From an uncultured bacterium (GTDB lineage Bacteria > Bacillota > Clostridia > Lachnospirales > Lachnospiraceae), in the NCBI GenBank assembly GCA_947643595.1, contig CANRWP010000016.1, positions 1 to 59,339 on the forward strand: a stretch of DNA of 59,339 bases. The letters run 5' to 3'. The translations under genes were made by a program, and so were the position numbers. This document shows, in pieces, positions 51,695 to 59,339 of this stretch (the first letter of the stretch is position 1; every line of letters begins with the position of its first letter). The notes beneath the pieces are model-generated. The model did not search any database. It saw only the letters and a list, made by a program, of their open reading frames with translations, and had not been told where the DNA came from.

Positions 51695-53003
51695 GCACTG
51701 CTCCTTCATCCTGCCTGATAATATACAGCCCTTCAATAATTGAAAACATCATCAATGTCGCCATGACCGAACTGCCCCCATAACTCACAAGCGGCAGCGT
51801 CACCCCGGTCATCGGGATAAATTTGGTATCTCCGCCGATCGTGAGAAATACCTGAAAGATATAGAGGATCCCCATGCCAAACGCGATCAGCTGGTAAAAC
51901 CGATCCCGCATCCGCATCGAAATATTCATAAACATAATAAAACAGCTCAGCGATACCATGATCACACACAGCGCCACGATCAGCCCCATCTCCTCCGCCA
52001 CCGCGGAAAAAATAAAGTCTCTCTCCACCTTCGGAATGTCCTCCGGAGCCCCCTGGAAAAGTCCAAGACCGAAAAGTCCTCCCCTGCCCAGAGAAAATAA
52101 TGACTGGGCAACCTGATAGCCCTCCCCGTCAATAACGCTCCAGGGATCTCTCCACGCCTGTACCCTCTCCTGCACATGCCTGAAAAGCTGATAGGCGATC
52201 ACCGAAGCGCCGCCGCCGCCCGCCATCCCCAAAAGCAGATACAGAAAATTTTTTGTGGCGAGAAAGACCATCAGTACATAGGTCACAAAAAAGATCAGCG
52301 CGCCGCCCAGATCCCTCGACGCCGCAAGGATCAGCACATGGATTCCCGCCACCGCCGTCACATAGGCCACCTGCAGCAGACTTGTGCTCTTATACAGCGC
52401 ACTGGCGATAAAAAACACAAAGATGATCTTGATAAATTCCGACGGCTGAAAACTGAGCCCGAAAATGGAATAGGACAGCTTGGAGCCGTACGTCGTATTT
52501 CCCAGTGCCAGCACCACGCCCAGAGGCAGAATACCGAGCAGAGCGTACACCCAGCTGAAATTCTTTATCTCTCTGAAACGCCGAATCAGATACGGTATGC
52601 CCATCACCAACGCCATGGATACAGCCACGATAATAAACTGGCGGATGGCGAGTCCCATATTCAGCCTCGTCAGGATGACAAAACCGATCACCAGAAGCAT
52701 ACACATGTTGTTGATCACCAGCCTGTTCACCGCCGGATAAAACAGTTCGAACAGCACCAGCACCGTGAATACCGCCAGCTGTTGAAACGCATAAAAAAAC
52801 AGGTATTGCAGATCCCCGGTCTTGATGCAGATCGTCAAAAAACTGGTGAAATGCACAAAAAACAACAAAATTACTTGTCTTGTATAAATTCCTTTTCTCT
52901 GCTTTTCCTCCCGAAAACGAAACACGGAAAAACTCTCATATGTGTAGATCGCCATGCAGATCGCTATGAAATATTTTGATAACGCAACAATGTACTGTTC
53001 CAT
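51630..53003 (-). CDS. FtsW/RodA/SpoVE family glycan polymerase
   Basis: A 457-residue SEDS protein with about ten spans that polymerises glycan strands from lipid II together with a class B PBP. Recognisable motifs are LGNTTYGSKLSY, FQPSEFIKIIFVFFIAS, AASRDLGGALIFF, RDPWSVIDGEGYQVAQSLFSLGRGGLFGLGL and TGVTLPLVSYGGSSVMA. The 3' end overlaps the cognate transpeptidase start, so translation is coupled. It starts six bases after the U32 peptidase stop, so one transcript is likely. Confidence 0.94.
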   Translation of the reverse strand: MEQYIVALSKYFIAICMAIYTYESFSVFRFREEKQRKGIYTRQVILLFFVHFTSFLTICIKTGDLQYLFFYAFQQLAVFTVLVLFELFYPAVNRLVINNMCMLLVIGFVILTRLNMGLAIRQFIIVAVSMALVMGIPYLIRRFREIKNFSWVYALLGILPLGVVLALGNTTYGSKLSYSIFGLSFQPSEFIKIIFVFFIASALYKSTSLLQVAYVTAVAGIHVLILAASRDLGGALIFFVTYVLMVFLATKNFLYLLLGMAGGGGASVIAYQLFRHVQERVQAWRDPWSVIDGEGYQVAQSLFSLGRGGLFGLGLFQGAPEDIPKVERDFIFSAVAEEMGLIVALCVIMVSLSCFIMFMNISMRMRDRFYQLIAFGMGILYIFQVFLTIGGDTKFIPMTGVTLPLVSYGGSSVMATLMMFSIIEGLYIIRQDEGAVHVKKKNRIVEGKRAEGEKETP

Positions 53004-53009
53004 AATGTT

Positions 53010-55223
53010 CTATTCTACGCTCCGGCGAAAACGTCCCTGTGTGGTCTCCATCCCGGCTATTTTTCCCTTCTCCCGTCCGCTCTTTTTTCCCTTCCATATA
53101 GATGCGGACAATTTTCGGAAAGTTTGTACCACCTCTCCCGCCTCCGTGCCGCTTTCTGTTGTCAGTTCGATCCGAAATGCCCTTATCCCGTCCTGAAACA
53201 GCATCCAGAGGCTGTCATGACAGGCGTAAGGCAGATAATTGTAAATAATATTATAACAATGACTGCAATTTGTATAGACCGGAAAAACATTACCCATCCT
53301 GTCCGTCAGCTCCGCATAACGCTTTCGGTCCCTGTCGCACATTCCCGCGGAAAGCTTGATGCAGTTTGCCGACACCATAAAAGCCGTTCTGCCGTAGACG
53401 GCCGCCTCCAGACAGACCGCCTGATCCACCGCCCCGCACAGTTCCCTGATCTCTTTGCTGTCCAGTTCCAGCGGTATGCTGACGCGACTCATCTCTTTTC
53501 CCCAGAAGAAGACCGCCTCGCTGTTCCAGGCATAGAGAGAGGACTCCCCGGCAATCTGCCCCCGGTAGGAAATGCTTCTCACCCAGGCGAAAGCATCCAC
53601 CGTCGCGCAATAGATGATCTCCGGATTCCCTTTCTCTATGATCCTCTGCAGATCCCGCAGAAATCCTTCATCGCTCTTTCGCAGGATCACCGGGCATCGG
53701 ATGCCCCAGTGCACTCCACTGTCCTGGAGCCTCCCCTGTATTTCCTTCTCCTCCAGCAGCAGATCCGCATCCAGGATCAGATATTCTTCTTTTTTGATCC
53801 CCGGAAATACCGCCTCAAACTGCTCCTTCGTCTGCACCAGGATCGTCAGACTGAAACTCTCCCTGACATCTCCAGACTTCGCCTGCGCTCCGGCCATTCG
53901 TTCTTCTTCCCCGGTTCTTTTCTCCTGTTCTCCAATGTTTCCGGCGCCATAATATTCATAAATCTTTTGCAGCATTTCTCGTCTGAGTTCTTTCACCCGG
54001 CTCATCGGCACAAAAGCGTTTTCCGAGACGTCCACACTGCATTTCTCCACCTCAAAGGGTGTCCCTCCGGTTTTGATCAGCTGCCTTTCCATCTCTTCGC
54101 CGCTCACCGCCCGCCTGTCAGCTCTCTCCGCCGCTGCCCCCTGCACAGAGAGGCATACTTCTTTTCCGGTTTCCCGATCTGTAAAGCAAACCTCCCCACA
54201 GAGCGGCTCTCTCTCTCGGCATCTGGCCGAAATCCGTATCCTCTTTTTGGGAAGTTCTCTGATGTACCGCTCCCGCAGTTTCCCCAAAAGTTCCTGATCC
54301 GCCTCATCGTAGCCGGGCTTTTTGATCGTCAGCATATCTTTGCCTCTGCTTTTTGTATAATAGCCGTCTCCAGTCTCACTGCGGAGGTAAAGACCGGAGA
54401 GAATATCCCTGTCTCTCTGCTCTGTCCGAAAGCCTCCATCTTCGTAATAGCGGTCGATATATTTGCGGTAGACAGAAACTACGCCGGCCACATACTCCGA
54501 TTTTTTCATGCGGCCCTCTATTTTGAAAGAATCGATACCGGCCTCGATCAGCTCCGGTATATGTTCCAGCGTATTCATATCTTTCAGACTTAAAAAATAG
54601 CCTTCCTTCCCCGCCGTCCTGTAGGGAAGCCGGCAGGGGCCTGCGCAGCGCCCCCTGTTTCCGCTCCTGCCGCCGATCATACTGCTCATCAGGCACTGAC
54701 CCGAATAGCAGTAGCACATCGCGCCATGGATGAAGGCCTCAATCTCTATGGGGACTTCCCGTTTGATCGCTCTTATCTCCGCCAGGGACAGCTCCCTGGC
54801 GGGTACGACCCGGACACAGCCCAGTTCTTTCAAAAAAGCGGCGCCATATGCGCCTGTGATCGTCATCTGGGTACTGGCATGAAATTTCAGACCCGGAAAA
54901 TTTCGTTTCAGACAGGCGAGCACTCCCATATCCTGCACAATAACGCCGTCCAGTCCCTCGCTGTACAGAGGCGACAGATAGGAACAGAGGTCGAAAAGCT
55001 CCCGCTGTTTCACCAGCGTATTGACTGTCAGATAAACCTTGACACCAAAAAGATGGGCCTGTCTGATGACCGTTATCAGCTCTTCCTCCGAAAAATTTTC
55101 CGCATAGGCCCTCGCACCGAAGGCTTTTCCTCCCAGATAGACGGCATCCGCCCCGGCATTCACTGCCGCAAGAAAGCTCTCATATCCGCCGCAGGGGGCA
55201 AGCAGTTCCACCCGACTCTTCAT
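53010..55223 (-). CDS. U32 family peptidase-like protein (RlhA/TrhP type)
   Basis: A 737-residue protein. The N-terminal barrel LLAPCGGYESFLAAVNAGADAVYLGG and a Cys-rich region (YCYSGQCLMSSMIGGRSGNRG then CAGPCRLPY) define family U32. Related enzymes hydroxylate rRNA or tRNA (RlhA, TrhP) rather than act as collagenases, and the Cys may hold an Fe-S cluster. The C-terminal half has a DUF3656-type extension that is common in Firmicutes. I choose ATG 55223; 15 residues upstream are unlikely. It is downstream of zapA. Confidence 0.9.
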   Translation of the reverse strand: MKSRVELLAPCGGYESFLAAVNAGADAVYLGGKAFGARAYAENFSEEELITVIRQAHLFGVKVYLTVNTLVKQRELFDLCSYLSPLYSEGLDGVIVQDMGVLACLKRNFPGLKFHASTQMTITGAYGAAFLKELGCVRVVPARELSLAEIRAIKREVPIEIEAFIHGAMCYCYSGQCLMSSMIGGRSGNRGRCAGPCRLPYRTAGKEGYFLSLKDMNTLEHIPELIEAGIDSFKIEGRMKKSEYVAGVVSVYRKYIDRYYEDGGFRTEQRDRDILSGLYLRSETGDGYYTKSRGKDMLTIKKPGYDEADQELLGKLRERYIRELPKKRIRISARCREREPLCGEVCFTDRETGKEVCLSVQGAAAERADRRAVSGEEMERQLIKTGGTPFEVEKCSVDVSENAFVPMSRVKELRREMLQKIYEYYGAGNIGEQEKRTGEEERMAGAQAKSGDVRESFSLTILVQTKEQFEAVFPGIKKEEYLILDADLLLEEKEIQGRLQDSGVHWGIRCPVILRKSDEGFLRDLQRIIEKGNPEIIYCATVDAFAWVRSISYRGQIAGESSLYAWNSEAVFFWGKEMSRVSIPLELDSKEIRELCGAVDQAVCLEAAVYGRTAFMVSANCIKLSAGMCDRDRKRYAELTDRMGNVFPVYTNCSHCYNIIYNYLPYACHDSLWMLFQDGIRAFRIELTTESGTEAGEVVQTFRKLSASIWKGKKSGREKGKIAGMETTQGRFRRSVE

Positions 55224-55283
55224 AGTACTGTTCCGCTCTCCCATAATAAGATAAAAAAGCTGTCGCATCCCGACAGCCTTTTT

Positions 55284-55694
55284 CTATTTTGTACTCTTTC
55301 CTTTCAGTTCCGTCTCCAGACGCACGATCTTTTTTGCGTTCTCCTGCAGTTCCGTATTCAGGTTCCGCACATTCTTCTCCGAATTTTCCAGCTTGATCTG
55401 GTAGGATATCAGCTCATGCTTCAGATCATACAGTTCCTTTTCCTTCGCTTTTACTTCCTCTTCCAGAATGTTGATCTGCTTTTTGGCCTTAAAGTATTCA
55501 TCCGCAATGTTGATCTGCATCAGAACGCTCTGCATGTCCATCGGCAGCTTTTTAAAACTGTCCAGTTTCCCATACTCAGCCATTTTATTGTTGATATAGC
55601 TGGCCACCTTCTGAAAATATTCTTCACTCTCATAGCCGCTAAGTGTATATACTTTACCGCCGATTAAAACCTCGGCATCCACTCTGGAATCCAT
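55284..55694 (-). CDS. zapA: Cell division protein ZapA
   Basis: A 136-residue protein. Residues 1-85 match ZapA (VLIGGKVYTLSGYESEEYFQKVASYINNKM, here read as the conserved N-terminal strand and helix), followed by a coiled coil to the C-terminus. ZapA bundles FtsZ filaments at mid-cell. ATG 55694 follows GAGGGAAACAGG. It heads a transcript with the U32, FtsW/RodA and transpeptidase genes, a sensible division/wall module. Confidence 0.9.
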   Translation of the reverse strand: MDSRVDAEVLIGGKVYTLSGYESEEYFQKVASYINNKMAEYGKLDSFKKLPMDMQSVLMQINIADEYFKAKKQINILEEEVKAKEKELYDLKHELISYQIKLENSEKNVRNLNTELQENAKKIVRLETELKGKSTK

Positions 55695-55757
55695 CCTGTT
55701 TCCCTCATACGTAAAGCACAAAATGTGCTACCCATCCCCCAAAAATATACCACATCT

Positions 55758-55787
55758 ATTATACATGATGTCATGGTATAATTGCAA
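55758..55787 (-). promoter_or_regulatory. Promoter upstream of zapA
   Basis: Minus strand -35 TTGCAA and perfect -10 TATAAT with an 18-base spacer, about 64 bases before the zapA start. Confidence 0.65.
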
Positions 55788-55791
55788 GCCC

Positions 55792-55822
55792 GAAAATAAA
55801 ATGTTACCGGAAGGTTACATTG
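55792..55822 (-). terminator. Possible terminator after ruvB
   Basis: On the minus strand ATGTAACC pairs with GGTAACAT around TTCC with one internal mismatch and is followed by TTTATTTT. It lies just beyond the ruvB stop and before the zapA promoter. Confidence 0.5.
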
Positions 55823-55825
55823 TTT

Positions 55826-56812
55826 TTACAGAGAAGTAAACAGCGAATACCCGAGCTCCGTCACGACGCGCCCACGGGGCGTGCGGTTGATCAGTCCGTT
55901 TTTGATCAGGTAAGGCTCATACACTTCTTCGATCGTGCCCGCATCCTCTCCTATGGCGGCCGCCAGCGTATCCAGTCCCACAGGTCCCCCGCTGAATTTC
56001 TCTATCATGGTGAGCAGCATATTTCTGTCAACATGGTCTAAGCCCATCTTATCCACATCCATCAGATCAAGCGCCGTCTTTGCCACCTCCTCCGTGATGA
56101 TCCCGTCGTATTTGACCTGAGCAAAATCCCGCACCCGCTTTAAGATGCGGTTGGCAAGTCTGGGCGTCCCCCTGCTTCTCCTCGCGATCTCCTCCGCTCC
56201 GGCTCTCTCCGTCTTAACTTCCAGGATCTTCGCCGAGTGCAGGATCACTTTCGTCAACTCTTCCAGCGAATAAAACTCCAGCCTGTGGATCATACCAAAC
56301 CGGTCTCTGAGGGGTGCCGTCAAAAGCCCCGCCCTTGTGGTGGCACCGACCAGCGTGAATTTGGGGAGATCCAGACGGATGGAGCGAGCCGTCGGTCCCT
56401 TACCGATCATTATATCGATCATGTAGTCCTCCATGGCGGGATAGAGCACCTCCTCCACCTGCCTGTTCAGGCGATGGATCTCATCCACAAACAAAAGATC
56501 CCCCTCCGCCAGATTATTTAATATGGCGGCCATGTCGCCCGGTTTTTCGATGGCAGGGCCGGAAGTCACCTTCATATGTACCCCCATCTCATTGGCGATC
56601 ACCCCGGCAAGGGTCGTCTTTCCAAGCCCCGGAGGTCCGTACAACAGGACATGGTCCAGCGCGTCCTCCCTCTGCTTTGCCGCCTGAATATAGACTTTCA
56701 AATTCTCTTTGATGATCTCCTGGCCGATGTAGTCCTGCAGGTTCTGGGGGCGCAGCGTCCCCTCTATTTTGCTGTCTTCTTCCGTAAAATTCGTCTCGAT
56801 CGTTCTCGCCAT
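55826..56812 (-). CDS. ruvB: Holliday junction branch migration helicase RuvB
   Basis: A 328-residue AAA+ motor. [11 protein letters not shown], Walker [15 protein letters not shown], Walker [17 protein letters not shown], sensor [10 protein letters not shown], arginine finger region [10 protein letters not shown] and the C-terminal winged helix ([14 protein letters not shown]) are all present. It drives branch migration on RuvA. The start follows ACGGAGATTGAG. ruvA lies 44 bases upstream. Confidence 0.98.
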   Translation of the reverse strand: MARTIETNFTEEDSKIEGTLRPQNLQDYIGQEIIKENLKVYIQAAKQREDALDHVLLYGPPGLGKTTLAGVIANEMGVHMKVTSGPAIEKPGDMAAILNNLAEGDLLFVDEIHRLNRQVEEVLYPAMEDYMIDIMIGKGPTARSIRLDLPKFTLVGATTRAGLLTAPLRDRFGMIHRLEFYSLEELTKVILHSAKILEVKTERAGAEEIARRSRGTPRLANRILKRVRDFAQVKYDGIITEEVAKTALDLMDVDKMGLDHVDRNMLLTMIEKFSGGPVGLDTLAAAIGEDAGTIEEVYEPYLIKNGLINRTPRGRVVTELGYSLFTSL

Positions 56813-56856
56813 ATCTCAATCTCCGTCGTCGCAATTCTTTCCCGTCCCCGGTCGTC

Positions 56857-57462
56857 TCAGATGAGATGTTTCAGAGAAGCTTTCAGAATCTCCTCCGCCG
56901 CCATCCGCTCCGCATCCTTCACCGCTTTCACCGCGCGGGTCGCTTCCGTCACACCGTATCCCAGCGCTGTCAACGCCTCCACGGCCTCCCGCACGCTGTC
57001 GGAGAAAGCTGCGTCATAGACGGCCTGGCCGCCGTCCGCATCCGCGTGCAGCGTATCCTCCAGGGAAACTTTGTCCCGCATGTCCAGTATGATCCGCTGG
57101 GCGGTCTTACTGCCGATGCCGGGCGCCTTCGCGATCATCTTGGCGTCCCCCGACAGGACGGCAAAGCGCAACTCGTCCGGACTCATCACAGACAAAATGC
57201 TCTGACCGCCTTTTGGTCCGATTCCGTTTACACCGATCAGCAGTTTAAAGATATCCAGATCGTCCTTTGTCAGAAATCCGTACAGCGCTATGGCATCCTC
57301 CCTGACCGATGTGTAGGTGTACAACTTTGCCTCCTCCCCCACCGGCGGCAAAAGGGACGCCGTTCCCGCGGAGATCCGTATATTGTAGCCGATACCGTTC
57401 ACCTCGACGATCGCAAGGTCCGACTCTTTTGCCGCTATTTTTCCTTTAAAGTACGCGTACAT
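56857..57462 (-). CDS. ruvA: Holliday junction binding protein RuvA
   Basis: A 201-residue protein. An OB fold (MYAYFKGKIAAKESDLAIVEVNGIGYNI in the first strand region), two helix-hairpin-helix motifs (LIGVNGIGPKGGQSIL, KAPGIGSKTAQRIILD) and a C-terminal domain III that binds RuvB (EAVEALTALGYGVTEATRAV). It forms tetramers on junctions. The start follows GAGAAAGGC. With ruvB it forms the usual operon. Confidence 0.97.
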   Translation of the reverse strand: MYAYFKGKIAAKESDLAIVEVNGIGYNIRISAGTASLLPPVGEEAKLYTYTSVREDAIALYGFLTKDDLDIFKLLIGVNGIGPKGGQSILSVMSPDELRFAVLSGDAKMIAKAPGIGSKTAQRIILDMRDKVSLEDTLHADADGGQAVYDAAFSDSVREAVEALTALGYGVTEATRAVKAVKDAERMAAEEILKASLKHLI

Positions 57463-57502
57463 ATATCATGCCTTTCTCAGCTTATCCATATGGAAGTCAA
57501 CA

Positions 57503-57524
57503 GCCCCGCAGCAAGCTGCGGGGC
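57503..57524. terminator. Strong GC hairpin between the chemoreceptor gene and ruvA
   Basis: GCCCCGCAGC and GCTGCGGGGC form a perfect ten-base stem with a two-base loop (AA). It lies in the gap after the chemotaxis receptor stop and before ruvA. The downstream T-tract is poor (TGTTGACTT on the minus strand), so termination may be incomplete. Confidence 0.65.
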
Positions 57525-57556
57525 GTATGTTCATAATCGTGGACATGGCTCCTGCA

Positions 57557-59251
57557 TCAAATCACAAATTTCTCCATTAGCTCCACCATGGCCTCCACCT
57601 GATGCTTCTGGGCTTCGCTGACTGCAGCCGTCTCCTCGGATGTAGCGGAATTGTTGTCCACAACGGAAGATACCTGTTCAATGCTGTTGTTGACATTGTG
57701 CATCTCCTCCACATTCTGTCCCAGCATCTGCACGATCTGATTGATCTTTTCCGTGGCGATCGTTGTTCGTTCCATCACTTCTTTCATATTCTCGGAAGTC
57801 TCATCCGCGATCGTGATCCCTTTGTTCATCGCCGCGACTGTCGTCTCAATCAGCTCCGTAGTTCTTCCCGCAGCTCTCGCGGACTCGCCCGCAAGATTTT
57901 TCACCTGCTCTGCCACCACCGCGAACCCTTTGCCGGCCTCTCCTGCCCTGGCGGCCTCGATCGCCGCATTCAGAGATAACAGGTTTGTCTGGGAGGCAAT
58001 ATCTTCGATCGTACCGATGATCGTACCGATCTGCTCGGAACATGCGCTGATCTCCGCAATCGCTTCCTTCAGCTCCTGCATCTTTTGATTGCCCCTCTCC
58101 AACGTAATGCTGGCATCAGCCGCAATTTCAGCGGATTCCTCCGCCTCCTTCGCATTCTGCTCCATGCTTATGGTCATCGCCTCGATGACATTCACCAGAT
58201 CGGAAACCTGCATCGCCTGATCCGTACATCCCTTCGCCAGATCCTCCGCCGCGAAGGTCAGCTGCTCTGTACCGCTGCTGATCTCCCCGGAAGCATTGCG
58301 GATAGTCAGCAGTGTCTTACGCATCTGCTCCCCGATCTTCAAAAACGATTCCTTGATCGACACAAACTCTCCTACGTATTCCTGTTTTATGTGTATATTG
58401 TAATTTCCCTCCCCCATCTGCTCCAGGGTATCCGTAATCTCCTCCATCATCCCCACCAGATTCCTCTTCATGAAGGAGATGGACTTCACCATCCTGCCGA
58501 CTTCACTGTCATCCTCCCTGAGGTCCAGATCCGTGTGGAAGTTTCCTGCCGCCATCACCTCCATCTGCCCGGAGACTTTCTGAATCGGCTGCAGCAACTC
58601 TTTAAACGCAAATTTGATGGTATGGAACATCTGCAGGATAACAAAGGCAAAGGAAATGCCGAAAACCAGCTCCATCACGATCTGAAAGATCCTGAGCTTC
58701 GCCAACTCCTTATCTCCCCTCGCCAGTATATTTTGTATCGTATCGTTCGTCACCTGATTGATCTGTTCCACGGTATCCCCATACTCCGCGCTGAACACTG
58801 CCGCCTGCGCCGTCGCGAGATCTCCGTTTTTCACGCATTCCATTGCCTCCTCTTCCAGCGGGACCAGATTGTTGGACATGGATGCTATGCGCTCAAGGCT
58901 TCCCCACTCCTCCTCCGTGAGGCCGCACTCCTCCAGAATCGCGATAGCCTTGTCCCTATTTTTATCCTCATTCAGCTCCCTCATATAGCCGTTATAATAC
59001 TTTTCATCTCCGGTCACAGCGTAGGACTGTACTTCGTAGGTCAACGTCTTCGATCCGATCCGATACTGATTCAGCGCAGCCGTCGTATCAATCTGTGTTC
59101 TGTTCATACTGGCCATGGCCGTATTACAGACAAAAAATCCTATCAGCAAAAGTGCCCCCACAACGACCGCAGCGACCGCCTGCATCGCCAGATTTCGCAA
59201 CATGGCAGACTGACTTGTTCCCCCTGATGCATTTCCCCTTTGGTTCCCCAT
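57557..59251 (-). CDS. Methyl-accepting chemotaxis protein
   Basis: A 564-residue chemoreceptor. An N-terminal span (about residues 22-45) leads into a four-helix-bundle extracellular sensor (to about 190), then a second span, a HAMP domain and a long signalling coiled coil. The hairpin tip [23 protein letters not shown] is the CheA/CheW-binding region, here seen in shortened form. The start at 59251 follows GAGGGAGAG. No other chemotaxis genes are in the window. The ligand is unknown. Confidence 0.94.
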   Translation of the reverse strand: MGNQRGNASGGTSQSAMLRNLAMQAVAAVVVGALLLIGFFVCNTAMASMNRTQIDTTAALNQYRIGSKTLTYEVQSYAVTGDEKYYNGYMRELNEDKNRDKAIAILEECGLTEEEWGSLERIASMSNNLVPLEEEAMECVKNGDLATAQAAVFSAEYGDTVEQINQVTNDTIQNILARGDKELAKLRIFQIVMELVFGISFAFVILQMFHTIKFAFKELLQPIQKVSGQMEVMAAGNFHTDLDLREDDSEVGRMVKSISFMKRNLVGMMEEITDTLEQMGEGNYNIHIKQEYVGEFVSIKESFLKIGEQMRKTLLTIRNASGEISSGTEQLTFAAEDLAKGCTDQAMQVSDLVNVIEAMTISMEQNAKEAEESAEIAADASITLERGNQKMQELKEAIAEISACSEQIGTIIGTIEDIASQTNLLSLNAAIEAARAGEAGKGFAVVAEQVKNLAGESARAAGRTTELIETTVAAMNKGITIADETSENMKEVMERTTIATEKINQIVQMLGQNVEEMHNVNNSIEQVSSVVDNNSATSEETAAVSEAQKHQVEAMVELMEKFVI

Positions 59252-59300
59252 ATGACTCTCCCTCAGCTTTCTTTCAAAATATAATCTAAGTTAGCAACCC

Positions 59301-59322
59301 CCATTTCAAATGGGGGTTTAGC
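59301..59322. repeat. Inverted repeat near the window end
   Basis: CCCCCAT and ATGGGGG flank a short loop, followed on the plus strand by TTTAGCTTT. It is upstream of the chemoreceptor gene and may be the terminator of a gene outside the window. A second small CCCC/GGGG repeat follows to the edge. Confidence 0.45.
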
Positions 59323-59339
59323 TTTAACCCCTCCGGGGT

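Noticed and set aside
1..59339. CRISPR arrays, tRNA/rRNA genes, insertion sequences, prophage
   Set aside because: I looked for repeat-spacer periodicity, conserved RNA segments and transposase or integrase motifs and found none.

Overview
The window looks like the chromosome of an anaerobic, spore-forming member of the Lachnospiraceae (class Clostridia, phylum Bacillota). The evidence is the gene content and protein sequences: GerW/YtfJ with a DUF2953 (YtfI-like) partner, a YlbJ-like membrane protein, zinc-type L28, RecU, the DUF6323/DUF6179 pair, several RsuA/RluA enzymes and a short HisG that needs HisZ. Strong GGAGG ribosome binding sites with some GTG/TTG starts fit this. I see no rRNA, tRNA, CRISPR array, transposase or prophage.

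Layout. 76-1667 (+): a three-gene thiol/electron-transfer cassette (TlpA-like lipoprotein, 54-residue CYEC microprotein, NapH-like polyferredoxin). 1700-3046 (+): a MATE exporter. 3043-5737 (+): a decayed two-component/ABC exporter locus (response regulator with a frameshift, ATPase missing its N-terminus and now fused in frame to the regulator, permease reduced to 95 bases, kinase frameshifted at its end). 5624-8745 (-): a truncated Na/phosphate cotransporter next to an intact PhoR/PhoB-like pair. 8850-15520 (-): accessory genes (AraC-GyrI regulator, GH36 alpha-galactosidase with its own consensus promoter, deoxyinosine glycosylase, shortened GyrI-like gene, TfoX-N protein, GNAT-YoaP protein, DUF6179/DUF6323 pair).

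15623-24347 (-): a histidine operon with a near-perfect sigma-A promoter at 24319-24347 and a terminator at 15623-15650. It reads hisZ, hisG, GNAT, nucleoside phosphorylase pseudogene, hisD, DUF1835/DUF3658, DUF4261, lipoprotein, hisB, hisIE. hisC, hisH, hisA and hisF are not in the window. 24344-31362 (-): RecU, a second MATE exporter, an RluA enzyme, a small membrane protein, a YgiQ radical SAM protein and an RsuA-HAD fusion. 31474-32490 (+): a YlbJ-like membrane protein.

32444-44962 (-) is mostly housekeeping: amidase, coiled-coil protein, CoaD, RsmD, type II topoisomerase A and B subunits with an apparently collapsed gene between them, DegV and RecG, then the FakA-like gene. That gene follows an Asp23 gene (to 45338), which diverges from rpmB (+). 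45813-59251 (-): J-domain protein with a 45-residue membrane microprotein, GerW and DUF2953, NUDIX, an NSS transporter, a zapA-U32 peptidase-ftsW/rodA-transpeptidase run, ruvA-ruvB and a chemotaxis receptor.

Two themes stand out. The cassette at 76-1667 is the best candidate for an incompletely described system: it has the parts to move electrons from cytoplasmic Fe-S carriers to an extracellular thioredoxin-like lipoprotein. Second, several non-essential genes carry internal or terminal deletions, often with one-base frameshifts, while every core gene is intact. This may be real gene decay or, at the one-base sites, sequencing error.
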